Shown here: piece after piece, positions 9,987 to 19,441 of the stretch | Position numbering within the stretch: position 1 is the stretch's first letter | Layout of the letters: every line of letters starts with the position of its first letter | Assembly (NCBI GenBank): GCA_037043235.1 | Contig: JAWRVZ010000555.1 | Location: 1 to 64,000, forward strand | Length of the DNA: 64,000 nt | Direction of reading: 5' to 3' | Origin: Rhodeus uyekii | Lineage: Eukaryota; Chordata; Actinopteri; Cypriniformes; Acheilognathidae | Made by a program: the position numbers and the translations under genes | The notes under the pieces: generated by a model | Database searches by the model: none | What the model saw: the letters and a program-made list of their open reading frames with translations, nothing else | What the model was told of the DNA's origin: nothing

Positions 9987-10166
9987 CACTGAGTGTCGGG
10001 TGAGCAGTTAATCTTGTGCCAAGCTCAGGTTTCAGGTTGGTGGTAAAATGAGCAATCAAACGAAACGGGACGAAGAAACCATCACATTTGTTTAAACACT
10101 CTTGAGTATCAAAAAGCACCACACCGGAATGGATTAAAAACTCTTGAGCATCAAAAAGCACGACGC

Positions 10167-10240
10167 TGCCCTGTGTGAGGATTTAGTTCACGACCTTCAG
10201 ATTATGAGACTGACGGCCTGCCTAACTGCACCAACGAGGC
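10167..10240 (-). pseudogene. tRNA-Met-like with broken B box, copy 47
   Basis: Equivalent of copies 24 and 35. Confidence 0.7.
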
Positions 10241-10376
10241 ACGTGTCGTGTGGTGGGCGAGCGGTGAAGCTTGCGCGAAGCTCTGGTTTCAGGATGGCGG
10301 AGAAATTAGCAATCAAACGAAACGAGGAAACCATCACATTCGTCTAAAAACTCTTGTTTATCAAAAAACACCACAC

Positions 10377-10450
10377 TACCCCGTGTGAGGCTCAAACTCA
10401 CGACCTTCAGATTATGAGACTGACGCGCTGCCTAACTGCGCCAACGAGGC
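10377..10450 (-). tRNA. tRNA-Met(CAT) copy 48
   Basis: T72 with the TTTGA B box. Confidence 0.72.
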
Positions 10451-10596
10451 ACATGCCGTGTGTTGGGCGAGCGGTGAAGCTTGTGCGAAGCTCTGGTTTC
10501 AGGATGGCGGAGAAATTAGCAATCAAACAAAACGAAGAAACCATCACATTCGTCTAAACACTCTTGTTTATCAAAAAACAAGACAAAAAACCACAC

Positions 10597-10670
10597 TGCC
10601 CCGTGTGAGGCTCGAACTCACAACCTTCAGATTATGAGACTGACGCGCTGCCTAACTGCGCCAACGAAAC
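10597..10670 (-). tRNA. tRNA-Met(CAT) copy 49, last in array
   Basis: Anticodon CAT and C72 kept. The 5' acceptor strand reads GTTTCGT (two changes, giving U-G pairs), and the T-stem base is T. It is the terminal locus before the LINE junction. Confidence 0.68.
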
Positions 10671-10803
10671 ACGTGCCGTGTGTCGGGCGAGCGGTGAAGC
10701 TTGTGCGAAGCTCTGGTTTCAGGATGGCGGAGAAATTAGCAATCAAACGAAACAAAGAAACCATCACATTTGTCTAAACACTCTTGTTTATCAAAAAACA
10801 CCA

Positions 10804-12077
10804 CATCTTCACAACTATGTTCCTTTCTAGAAAGAAACAGCATCTACGAGGATTTCCAGTCAGGATTTAGACCATATCATAGTACTGAGACTGCTCTCAT
10901 TAGAGTTACAAATGATTTGCTCTTATCATCCGATCGTGGTTGTATCTCTCTGTTAGTGTTACTGGACCTTAGTGCTGCATTTGATACAATTGACCACAAA
11001 ATCCTTCTGAATAGACTTGAAAATTATGTTGGCATTAGTGGAGTTGCATTAGCCTGGTTCAAGTCATACTTATCTGACCGTTATCAGTTTGTAGCAGTAA
11101 ATGAGGAGATGTCATATCGGTCACGGGTTCAGTATGGAGTTCCTCAAGGTTCAGTACTAGGACCATTGCTTTTCACCCTGTACATGCTTCCTTTGGGTGC
11201 AGTTATTAGGAAACATGGCATTAGCTTTCATTGTTACGCTGATGATACTTAGCTCTATATTTCTTCTCATCCTGATGAAACGAACAAATTCACTAAATTA
11301 ACAGAATGCATAACCGATATAAAAAATTGGATGACTAATAACTTTCTACTGCTAAATTCTGAAAAAACAGAGATTCTAATTATTAGACCAAAAAGTTCAG
11401 CACGTAATAATCTAGACTACTGCCTAACACTCGATGGCTGCTCTGTCAAGTCTTCGTCGTCAGTTAGAAACCTGGGTGTGCTCTTTGATACCAATCTTTC
11501 ATTTGAAAGCCATGTTTCTAGCATCTGTAAAACGGCGTTCTTCCATCTTAAAAATATATCTAAATTGCGACATATGCTATCTAAGACAAATGCGGAAAAG
11601 TTAGTTCATGCGTTCATGAGTTCAAGGCTAGATTATTGTAATGCTTTACTAGGTGGTTGCCCTGCACGCTTAATAAACAAATTCCAGCTGGTCCAAAATG
11701 CAGCAGCTCGAGTTTTTACTAGAACCAGGAAGTATGAGCATATTAGCCCAGTTCTGTCAAACCTGCACTGGCTCCCTATTAAACACCGAATACATTTTAA
11801 AATCTTGCTAATTACTTACAAAGCATTAAATGGTTTAGCTCCACAGTACTTGAGCGATCTCTTAACACATTATAGTCCTTCACGTCTATTGCGATCCCAA
11901 AATACTGACCAGCTTATAATACCTAGAATATCAAAGTCAACTGCTGGCGGGCGATCCTTTTCCTATTTAGCTCCTAAACTCTGGAACAGTCTTCCTATTA
12001 CAGTTCGGGAAGCAGACACACTCTGTCAGTTTAAATGTAGACTAAAAACACATCTTTTCAACCTGGCATACACATAA
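10804..12077 (+). pseudogene. L2 reverse transcriptase fragment
   Basis: The fragment encodes RT from the finger region onward. It has a conserved LDLSAAFDTIDH block, then YGVPQGSVLGP, then the catalytic YADD at about 11235-11246, followed by thumb and C-terminal sequence ending FNLAYT. A CAG-to-TAG change at 11250-11252, two codons after YADD, splits the frame; the other copies read CAG there. The frame before 10804 is tRNA spacer and is not part of the protein. The ORF1 and endonuclease parts are missing, so the copy is dead. Confidence 0.88.
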
Positions 12078-12172
12078 CACATTATACATACATTTTTAAT
12101 CCAAATCATATAAAATGATTGTTAGGCTGCATAATTTAGATAAGCCGGAACCGGGAACATTCCCATAACACC

Positions 12173-12191
12173 TGATGTACTCGATACATCA
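12173..12191 (+). other. Hairpin in L2 3' UTR
   Basis: Perfect 7-bp stem (TGATGTA / TACATCA) with a 5-nt loop. It is present at the same place in all four L2 copies (also 29391-29409, 32408-32426 and 41951-41969). A role in recognition of the 3' end by the element's RT is inference. Confidence 0.6.
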
Positions 12192-12748
12192 GAAGAAGAA
12201 TGGCATCTACGCTGATATTGGTCTCTGTTTATTCCGAGGTTACCGTGGGCAGCTGGATCCGGGCCGTATCCAGATCAAATGAAGGACCTGGACACGAGCA
12301 CAGCACTGCCCTGGGGTGTCTGCGGAGACCGTGACTCTACTGGACCCTCCCCTGTGACGATCATGAACCCATCTCTAACCGGACCAAATTGGACTTCATA
12401 TTGGACTTGAATTGTTGTATAATAATCATGTACGGTTTGGCTGTTGGCCAGAGGAGAACTGGTCCCCCAACTGAGCCTGGTTTCTCCCAAGGTTTTTTCT
12501 CCATTCTATTCTTCATTCGTTATGTCACCTGCCGGAGTTTTGGTTCCTTGCCGCTGTCGCCTATGGCTTGCTCAGTTGGGGAAACTTAACACTTAAAATT
12601 CATCAATTTCATTGATTTACCTGCTCTTTTGTGGCTTCTGTTCAGCCAAACAAAATTTGTTTATATTGTTTTTCATGTAAAGCTGCTTTGAAACAATCTA
12701 CATTGTAAAAAGCGCTATATAAATAAAGGTGACTTGACTTGACTTGAC

Positions 12749-12871
12749 ATGTGAAGCTTTCACAGTTGACAGAGACAGACAGACTATGCATGAAGCAGGC
12801 AGTGCAAGTAACAATTACGAGAGAAGATGACATGACTCACCGCGTGTGTTAATCCAACTTGTTGACCAGTT
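12749..12871. other. Short unassigned spacer
   Basis: About 120 bp between the L2 tail and the DIRS left end. Nothing recognised. Confidence 0.4.
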
Positions 12872-13050
12872 GCTCCCTTTCGAGGGCGGGAACGAGACGG
12901 TGTACGGAAAAGTGCATTTGGGAACCTTCCCTTCACGTAATTTCTGAAACCTTATAGGATAACGCCAGTTGACAACTGGCCAATTGTCGCGCAATGCGCT
13001 CTGGCTGTCAGACAGTATAAATAGCATAATCGCGGCAATTGCGTCAGAAT
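12872..13050 (+). repeat. DIRS left inverted terminal repeat
   Basis: Matches the reverse complement of about 16750-16960, including the TTGACAACTGGC-type block and the TATA region. The left copy begins GCTCCCTTTCG where the internal complementary region predicts GTTCCC. Confidence 0.85.
13016..13023 (+). promoter_or_regulatory. TATA box of the DIRS element
   Basis: TATAAATA inside the left ITR, about 63 bp before the gag start codon at 13086. The same motif is present in the right ITR on the other strand (about 16782-16789). Confidence 0.6.
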
Positions 13051-13085
13051 ATTTCCTTCACACGGACTTATAAACATAGATAAAA

Positions 13086-14969
13086 ATGGAATCAACAGGA
13101 ATTAAATGTAAGGTTTGCGCGGGTCCCATTGACCCGCCGGACACCCACACGTACTGCATCGCCTGTCTGGGACTGGCCCACGCCGAGGATGCCCTGCTGG
13201 AGTCCTCCTGCGCGCACTGCGGGGATCTGCTGGGGCGCGCGCTGAGATCCAGGAGGGACATAGCATGCAGTATCGCGGGGAACGGGTCCGCTGCCGCTGT
13301 CAAGCCGCTGGCGGGCCCCCCCACACACTCACGGGGTGACGGTGACGACGCAGCATGCCGTCCTCTGCCGTCCCCCCAATCACCAGTTCGCTTCGCGGAC
13401 TTCCTCCCGGTCGATGATGACAGAGACGTGGACTCTGCGTCAGACAGGGACTGGGTGGCGTCGGAGTGCCTCGACACAGAGGGCCCTCTAGACCTCCAGG
13501 AGGAGCTAGTCAGGGTCCTCGAGAGGGCAGTTAGAGAGCTGGACCTGGACTGGAGTGCTCCACAGGAGCCCGTGAGAAGTAAGCTGGACTTCTGGTTCCT
13601 CCAGTCCAGCCGCCAGCAAGCCGGAGCTAGGAGGGGATCCCCCTTTTTTCCGGAGGTACATGAGCACGTGGTGAGGTCGTGGTCGGCGCCTCAGTCAGCG
13701 CGCGCTCACTCCTCACCGCGTGCCATGTTTTCGCACGTGGACGGTGCTGAAGCCCGGGGTTATGTGCGGGTGCCACCTGTGGAGGAGGCGATGGTGTCGC
13801 ACCTGTGCCCTTCCTCAACCATGCTGAGTGGAGGTCTGGGGCTGCCGTCAAAACCGTGCAGGTTCACGGCGCACCAGGCAGAGAAAGCATACACCTCGGC
13901 TGGCGAGGCCACGTCCGCACTCCACTCGATGGCGGTGCTGCAGGTGTTTCAGGCAAAACTGCTGCAATTACTGGACGCCGGCAGCATGGAGGATGTGAGG
14001 GACCTGAGAGCGGCAACGGATTTCGCTCTCATGGCAACCAAGCGGTCCGCGCAAGCCATCGGCCGCTCTATGGGGTTTTTAGTGGTGCTCCTGAGGCACC
14101 TGTGGCTAACTCTGGCGGACCTGAGGGACTCGGACCGGAAAATGCTCCTCAATGCACCAATTGCGGCCGCCGGCCTTTTTGGTGGCGCAGTAGAGTTGGT
14201 GATGGAAAAATTTTCCGCCCGGAGCCGGATGTCTGACGCAAGCAATGGCCCAGAGGGGGCCCCCGTCGTGACGGCGCACAGCCTCCCGCAGACAAGACAT
14301 CTTCCTGACGGTCCCGTCAAGAGGAAGAGAGAGCTCGCGGGTGGGACGCCCCCAAAACACCATGTTGTGCGTTATGTCCCCTCTGTTCGTATGGGCGACG
14401 ATTGCAATGTGTGTGTGTTAAACCCTGTTTGTATGGATGCAATAATAAAAACAAATGCTTGTTCACAAAAAGAGTTGTTTCTTCCTCATTCTGTCAGTGT
14501 TGTGTCGCTTACCCAGCCTCAGAGCGGCACGGAGCCGCAGTATGCACTTGCTCCCTCAATAGTAGCCGACATTTCCCCGCCGCTCCCGATACTCGTCGAA
14601 CAGCGTGCAGCCTACCCTCTGCTTCATCATTTCCTGGAAGCTTGGAGGGCCATTCCAGGCATCTCAGGTTGGTTGCTGGGAATAATTCAGCACGGTTATT
14701 CTCTTCAGTTCAGACGCAGACCACCCCGTATCACTGGTGTGGTCCCGTCTCTGGCGCTCCCTCAAAGCGCACCTGTTCTGAGACAGGAGGTTCACAGTCT
14801 GCTTGTGAAAGGAGCGATAGAGCGCGTCCCTCCGAGCGAGCTAGAGAGCGGATTCTACAGCCGCTATTTTGTGGTGCCCAAGAGAGATGGAGGGCTCCGT
14901 CTGATTCTGGATCTGAGACCCATCAACCACGCGCTCCACAAACGCGCGTTCAAAATGACAACGCTTTAG
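13086..14969 (+). pseudogene. DIRS gag-like protein fused to start of RT
   Basis: 627 codons from ATG to TAG. The first 45 residues hold three CxxC pairs (CKVC, CIAC, CAHC), a likely zinc-binding region. An acidic middle and a helical region typical of DIRS gag proteins follow. From about residue 545 the sequence is RT: a VKGAIERVP block, FYSRYFVVPKRDGG and LDLRPIN, ending shortly after at TAG. The palm with the catalytic Asp-Asp motif is absent. Codon 440-480 is locally low in similarity to the rest and may mark the original gag end or a small insertion. Inactive as RT. Confidence 0.8.
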
Positions 14970-14999
14970 CAGATACTGGCACAGGTACATCCCGGGGAC

Positions 15000-16215
15000 T
15001 GTTGTACGCGTTTCCTCCGGTAAAAATTCTGCCTTTAGTCCTATACAAAATAAGGGAGGAAAGAGCGTCGGAGATCCTAGTCGCCCCGAACTGGCCGAAT
15101 CAGCCTTGGTTCCCGGACCTACGAGAGTTGCTGGCAGCCCCCCGTGGCGGATTCCCGTCAGCAAGAATCTACTGTCTCAATCGAGCGGCGAGATAGGCAT
15201 CCCAGCCCCGAGCTGTGGAGCCTGCACGCGTGGCCGCTTCAGGGGCCTTAGAAGAGCTCGCACTACCTTCTTGTGTGCTGGAGACTCTCGCGGAGTCTCA
15301 CGCACCTTCCACGAGACGCCTTTATTCCCTGAAATGGGGAGTGTTCATGAAATGGTGCAACGAGCACAATATCGACCCGGTGAGCTGTCCCGTGTCAGAT
15401 GTGTTACAGTTTTTACAGCTCCGGCTGGATGACGGGAGTGTTCCGTCTACTCTAAAGGTCTATGTGGCCGCTGTCGCCTCGTTTCGTTCACCGGACGACG
15501 GGCAATCGATCGGGAGGCATCCACTAATGGTCAGATTTCTCAGAGGTGCGAGGAGATTACACCCCCCACGCCCCCCATCGGTTCCGCCGTGGGATTTGGC
15601 GCTGGTTCTGAGAGCTCTCTCTCTGCCGCCGTTCGAGCCCTTGGAACCGGTCGCGATTAAGGAGCTTTCGCAGAAGACGGCGCTGCTTCTCGCACTGGCA
15701 TCGGCTAAGCGCATTGGGGACTTGCATGCGTTCTCAGTGAGTGACGATTGTATTCGTTTCGGGCCCGGAGACTGCAGTGTTACTCTCCGGCCGAGACCTG
15801 GCTTCGTGCCAAAATCACTCTCTACTCCATTTAAAGCGCAAGTAGTTTCTCTGCTCGCCTTGTCTTCAGAGCCGTCAACCTCACAGGACATCGGCGCTCA
15901 GAGGGCTATCTGCCCCGTCAGGGCTTTGTGTGCTATGGTGGCGCTGCTAGAGGAAATGCTGTTTCTAAACAGAGGCTTTCTCACTGGATAGTGGACGCTA
16001 TTGCTTTGGCTTATGCGAATCAGGGACAGGAATGCCCTCTCAACATCAGAGCCCACTCGACGAGAGCTATTGCCTCATCGTGGGCCTGGTCTAGAGGTAC
16101 GTCAATACAGGATATCTGTTTTGCTGCTGGCTGGTCTTCTCAGAACACCTTCGCCAGGTTTTATAAACTGGATGTTCCATCTTTGGCGTCTCAAGTGCTT
16201 TCGGTGAGTAATTGA
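15000..16215 (+). pseudogene. DIRS tyrosine recombinase, broken
   Basis: After the deletion joint near 15000 the frame enters the linker that precedes the recombinase. The recombinase N-terminal helical domain runs from about 15215 (ATG) to 15480, and the catalytic domain holds the first Arg in the AKRIGDL block (about 15704-15724). The frame then breaks near 15930: one frame runs out at 15991 while the adjacent frame (15928-16215) carries the HSTR block (His and second Arg) and the FYKL block with the nucleophile Tyr before a TGA. Compared with intact relatives, tens of residues seem missing at the joint. Integrase by circular intermediate is the known role in this family. Confidence 0.8.
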
Positions 16216-16590
16216 ATCAATTATTCCTGGGATATTGCTACTTTTCTCAAAATACAGTTGTTACCGCTTTGCTGTTGACACTGGGGATTTCTGTACAGTA
16301 GTTTGTGCTTATGTGCTCACTGTCACCGCTTTGCCGTTGACGCTATGCTCTCACATTAGTTGTGCTTTAATGCTTTCTGAATAGTCACGTCTGCCCTGTA
16401 ATAGCGCAGCCCGCTATTTTTCATGCTGCTGATATGCAAATTTTGACAAGCTTTAGCTAAAGATTTCATTGGCTTAGCTACACCTATCAGTAGTGAGCAC
16501 ACGTGGCGACATTGCCATTGGACGAGCTGTGTTTGGTGTGTGTTTCCCTGTATCAGACTGGTCTAAGTCTCAATCACGGCGGGATTGAAC

Positions 16591-16705
16591 ACCGTTCCCA
16601 AATGCACTTTTCCGTGCACCGTCTCGTTCCCGCCCTCGAAAGGGAACGTCTCCGGTTACTATCATAACCTCCGTTCCCTGAGAGAGGCGGGAACGAGACG
16701 GTGCA
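16591..16705 (+). repeat. DIRS internal complementary region
   Basis: The first half is complementary to the left terminus (12872-12930) and the second half to the right terminus (16895-16960). In DIRS models this region templates completion of the ends on a circular intermediate. Confidence 0.82.
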
Positions 16706-16749
16706 ACGTCCGCCGTGTTCGTCGCTTGACCAGCTGTGCCGTGTTCAGT

Positions 16750-16960
16750 TATGATTCTGACGCAATTGCCTCGCTTATGCTATTTATACTGTCTGACAGC
16801 CAGAGCGCATCGCGCGACAAATTGCCAGTTGTCAACTGGCGTTATCCTATAAGGTTTCAGAAATTACGTGAAGGGGAGATTCCCAAATGCACTTTTCCGT
16901 GCACCGTCTCGTTCCCGCCTCTCTCAGGGAATGGAGGTTACGATAGTAACCGGAGACGTT
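16750..16960 (-). repeat. DIRS right inverted terminal repeat
   Basis: Inverted copy of the left ITR, ending with GTT at 16958-16960 as predicted from the internal complementary region. Confidence 0.83.
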
Positions 16961-17335
16961 TGATGAACTCGGGAAAAAAGGCGCGAGCGAGAAAACGCTG
17001 TATGCACGGACAGTAAGATAGCACAATGCTAACGCGTTTAGTGACTAAGATTAAAGCTAACGATTACAATTTATTAAATAATCTAGTATTGTATTGTATT
17101 TAGCAATATGAACGAACGTTGAGTTTAAAATCTAAAACAAAAACAAGTTTATACAACGCAAACAAACGTAATCCACTCGAGCAAACAGGAAACAGCAGCA
17201 GTGCAGCAGTCAAAATGGTCCGTCTGAAACAATCAGCCGCACCTGGGAAATTATTCCTCGATATGGAACGATAAAGCTAGACTTGGATAAAGGAACACTA
17301 TTTGTATCTAAGGTAACTTAACAGTTATGAAAAAA
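16961..17335. other. Unassigned AT-rich stretch
   Basis: No gene or recognisable repeat. It may be degenerate retroviral pol, since integrase-like sequence begins just after. Confidence 0.3.
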
Positions 17336-17844
17336 GTTAGAAGTGAATTGGTGTTTTCACGTATCATCCTCAATCATCCGGTATAGTGGAAAGAACTAAC
17401 CGAACAATTAAAATATTAAAAGCTCCGAGAAGCCATGAAGGAGTTAAATAATTCCAAGTTGGTTGATGCCAAAAACAAGCTTTAGGAAATTTGTTGACAC
17501 TTTCCAGTCCCATGGAGTAAGGGATGCAGGCTGTGGGAGGAACGGGGTTTGAAATTTATCTGAGTGAATATGCTTCAAAACTGATGGACACATTGAATGG
17601 ATACTGGACCAAGGTAACAAAAAAAAAACAAGCCCCTATTCTAATTGGAAACACCCCTTTCCAAATTGGGGATAAAGTACTGGTCAAAAGGATCAAACAA
17701 ATGGGCGAGGCCTCGGAGAAACCAGTTTATAGTGATACAACTGAAATATTGGCAATTACTCGCGCTGCTGATTTAACTGATCTTTTTCCACAGTGGATTC
17801 ATGCAAGCAGAATCAAAGGAGCCCAAAAAAATTATATGATATGA
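17336..17844 (+). pseudogene. Endogenous retrovirus pol remnant (integrase end)
   Basis: Translated pieces between 17370 and 17420 resemble the integrase segment carrying the catalytic Glu with its basic helix. The frame at 17524-17844 resembles the integrase C-terminal, SH3-like DNA-binding domain (hydrophobic GDKVLVK block). Frames are broken by at least two shifts, so no functional protein is possible. Upstream pol, gag and a 5' LTR are not visible. It could instead be a Gypsy-type pol, but the downstream env-like segment favours a retrovirus. Confidence 0.55.
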
Positions 17845-18132
17845 AATAGCTAACAAGGTTTTGTTTTCCAGTAACGCAGTAATAACTGACGGTCCTATTT
17901 GACAGGAGTCCGCTCTTGTGGTATTCACTAAACTGGATCGGCTGCGGTCTTAGAGACAAAGAGGGGATTGTTGGTGAACTGCGGAGCAGCGCCTTGTGGT
18001 TAGAATTCAGGACACACTTGTTGGGTGAAGGAGCTGAAAACGCATCGTTACCCTCCATTTGCGAATGAAGCTATAACCAAGGGCTGAAGAAAGGGCTAAA
18101 AAAAAGAAAATTATATCCTTTGGATCATTGTA

Positions 18133-18485
18133 ATCATGCATTATTACATTACTCTTCTGTGTTGCTTTGTGGTTGCTTCTGCTTCTCCCTTAGATAATAT
18201 TTTTGGCAAGTTCTCTAATGGGACTGCCCACCAGTATACTAACTTCCCCATATGTATATCAGGAAGTCTTATCTTCAAAGCCTGATTGTCAGTCTACAAT
18301 TGTGTGATAATCCAATATACTGCCTTCAGTCCACTGATTTCCATCGGGATGTCCAAAAAACCCTTAAAAAACTGAATCATGAGTCAAATAAGGCTAATTC
18401 CATGGGTGGCGCCCTTGAATTCAGAGCAATATTCAGACCAAAATATACCTTTCCTTATTGTTTAAGAATCATGTGTATGCACATA
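18133..18485 (+). pseudogene. Possible retroviral env leader, broken
   Basis: A short frame starting at ATG 18133 opens with a hydrophobic stretch of about 14 residues like a signal peptide, then an N-glycosylation motif, and stops after about 50 codons. Its place, 290 bp after the pol end, is where env would start. Several stops follow. The stretch is cut by the LTR at 18490. Weak assignment based on position and hydrophobicity. Confidence 0.35.
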
Positions 18486-18489
18486 TATC

Positions 18490-18836
18490 TGTCACGGTTC
18501 TGTCAGGTTCAGTTCAGTTCATTTTCTAGTGACAGAACCGTGGCACTGCACTTCCTCCTGTGTTGTGTCTCATTAGTGTCTGCCCCACCTCCTTGTTTCC
18601 CTTAATCATTCCCAGCTGTGTCTCATCACTACCTTCCCTCATGTGTCTTATAAATTCCCTCAGTGTTTGCTGTCTGGCGTCGTGTCGTTGTCATCTGTCC
18701 TTGTTTCCCTGGTCATGTTTAAGTTTCTTGTTTTTCCCCATCGTGGGAGTTTCCTTTGTATGTGTTAAGTCTTTATTTTGTTAATAAATCCTCCTTTCCC
18801 CTGCGATTGAGTCCTCCCTGTATCCAGTCCGTGACA
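18490..18836 (+). mobile_element. Gypsy-type LTR, forward
   Basis: 347 bp, TGTCACGG at the start and CCGTGACA at the end (TG...CA with short inverted repeats). It contains a TATAAATT at 18648 and AATAAA at 18784. Related LTRs occur at about 25850-26251 (minus) and 47847-48262 (plus). Confidence 0.82.
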
Positions 18837-19151
18837 GAACGACGCGACCAATTGAGGACTCAGCGGGGAAGGATCCACCAGCAGCTCCGATGTCCAGCCC
18901 TTTCCATGACCGCCGCCGGAAGTATTCAGCGTTAAGATCCCTCCGCCAGCAAGGGGCAGACCTGAGACAATTTGCACAAACTTTCATCAGAGCCGCGGAG
19001 GGTTTAACATTCAATGATGCGGCTCTCAAGGATCTGTGGGTCTGCGCCCTTGATGAGCCCCTTTGCTGGTGGGGGATGGAAGGGCTGGACCATCTAAGTT
19101 TTTGGGGACTCGTGGAGGCGCTTTCCACACCGTTCATGGGCCTGTCCCCTC
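18837..19151 (+). pseudogene. Gag fragment of the same LTR element
   Basis: Directly follows the LTR. The frame 18890-19148 encodes about 86 residues with LRQFAQTFIRAAEGL and WWGMEGLDHL blocks, which I recognise as the N-terminal gag of a fish Gypsy-like family. It is cut off by an inverted LTR copy at 19152, so no pol follows. Confidence 0.55.
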
Positions 19152-19441
19152 TGTCACGGACTGGATACAGGGAGGACTCAATTGCAGGGGAAAGGAGGAT
19201 TTATTAACAAAATAAAGACTTAACACATACAAAGGAAACTCCCACGATGGGGAAAAACAAGAAACTTAAACATGACCATGGAAACTCATCACAGGGAAAC
19301 AAGGACAGATGACAACGACACGACGCCAGACAGCAAACACTGAGGGAATTTATAAGACACATGAGGGAAGGTAGTGATGAGACACAGCTGGGAATGATTA
19401 AGGGAAACAAGGAGGCGGGGCAGACACTAACGAGACACAAC
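19152..19441 (-). mobile_element. Gypsy-type LTR, inverted and truncated
   Basis: Reverse complement of most of the LTR at 18490-18836. The first ~60 bp (sense) are missing, where a LINE tail begins. Contains an extra 12-bp segment near 19280 compared with the forward copy. Confidence 0.8.

Larger units (their letters stand above)
1..10803 (-). repeat. Tandem tRNA-Met gene array, ~210-bp units
   Basis: About 49 tRNA-like loci lie on the minus strand, usually 202-232 bp apart. Each unit has a 72-74 nt tRNA, an oligo-T tract 9-12 nt past its 3' end (T5-T6, seen as A-runs on the plus strand) that fits an RNA polymerase III terminator, and a spacer of about 135 bp shared by all units. Four spacer/tRNA types occur: CAT genes with acceptor 3' end C72 or T72, a TAT type, and a CAT type with broken arms. 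The array is already running at base 1, so its upstream extent is unknown. It ends abruptly at 10803 where a LINE begins. The many 65-100 codon open frames here are artefacts of the repeat. Fish genomes are known to carry large tandem tRNA arrays. Confidence 0.93.
10804..12748 (+). mobile_element. L2-type LINE, copy 1, 5'-truncated
   Basis: Non-LTR retrotransposon of the L2/CR1 group, cut at its 5' end inside the reverse transcriptase and joined directly to the tRNA array spacer. It has the rest of the RT (10804-12077), a 3' UTR of about 620 bp with the 19-nt hairpin at 12173-12191, and a 3' end reading CGCTATATAAATAAA followed by a short CTTGA tandem tail, as L2 LINEs end in short tandem repeats rather than poly-A. 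Copies 2, 3 and 4 at 27.8, 30.3 and 41.3 kb are the same family and closely similar. Confidence 0.88.
12872..16960 (+). mobile_element. DIRS-type tyrosine-recombinase retrotransposon (defective)
   Basis: The ends were placed from the internal complementary region: 16591-16705 is the reverse complement of the left end joined to the right end, the hallmark of DIRS elements, and its junction reads GTT. Inverted terminal repeats run from 12872 to about 13050 and about 16750 to 16960. Between them lie a gag-like protein, the beginning of RT, and a tyrosine recombinase. Most of RT and all of RNase H are deleted near 15000, and the recombinase is also interrupted, so the copy could not move alone. 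G+C is clearly higher than in its surroundings. Confidence 0.88.

Noticed and set aside
8..10557. Dozens of 60-100 codon open frames in the first 10.8 kb
   Set aside because: They are the same frames repeated every ~210 bp and run through tRNA bodies and spacers on the opposite strand.
10770..10803. Start codon of a 160-codon RT protein in the tRNA spacer
   Set aside because: The first codons are array spacer joined by chance to the LINE; the element has no start here.
1..10803. CRISPR array
   Set aside because: Repeats are ~210 bp with tRNA bodies and no short unique spacers; the genome is a vertebrate.
12275..12589. Small proteins in both strands of the L2 3' UTR (also 29493-29807)
   Set aside because: They recur in two LINE copies at the same UTR position and have no similarity to LINE proteins; UTR sequence.
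13058..13477. Minus-strand 139-codon protein
   Set aside because: Shadow of the DIRS gag frame on the other strand in G+C-rich sequence.
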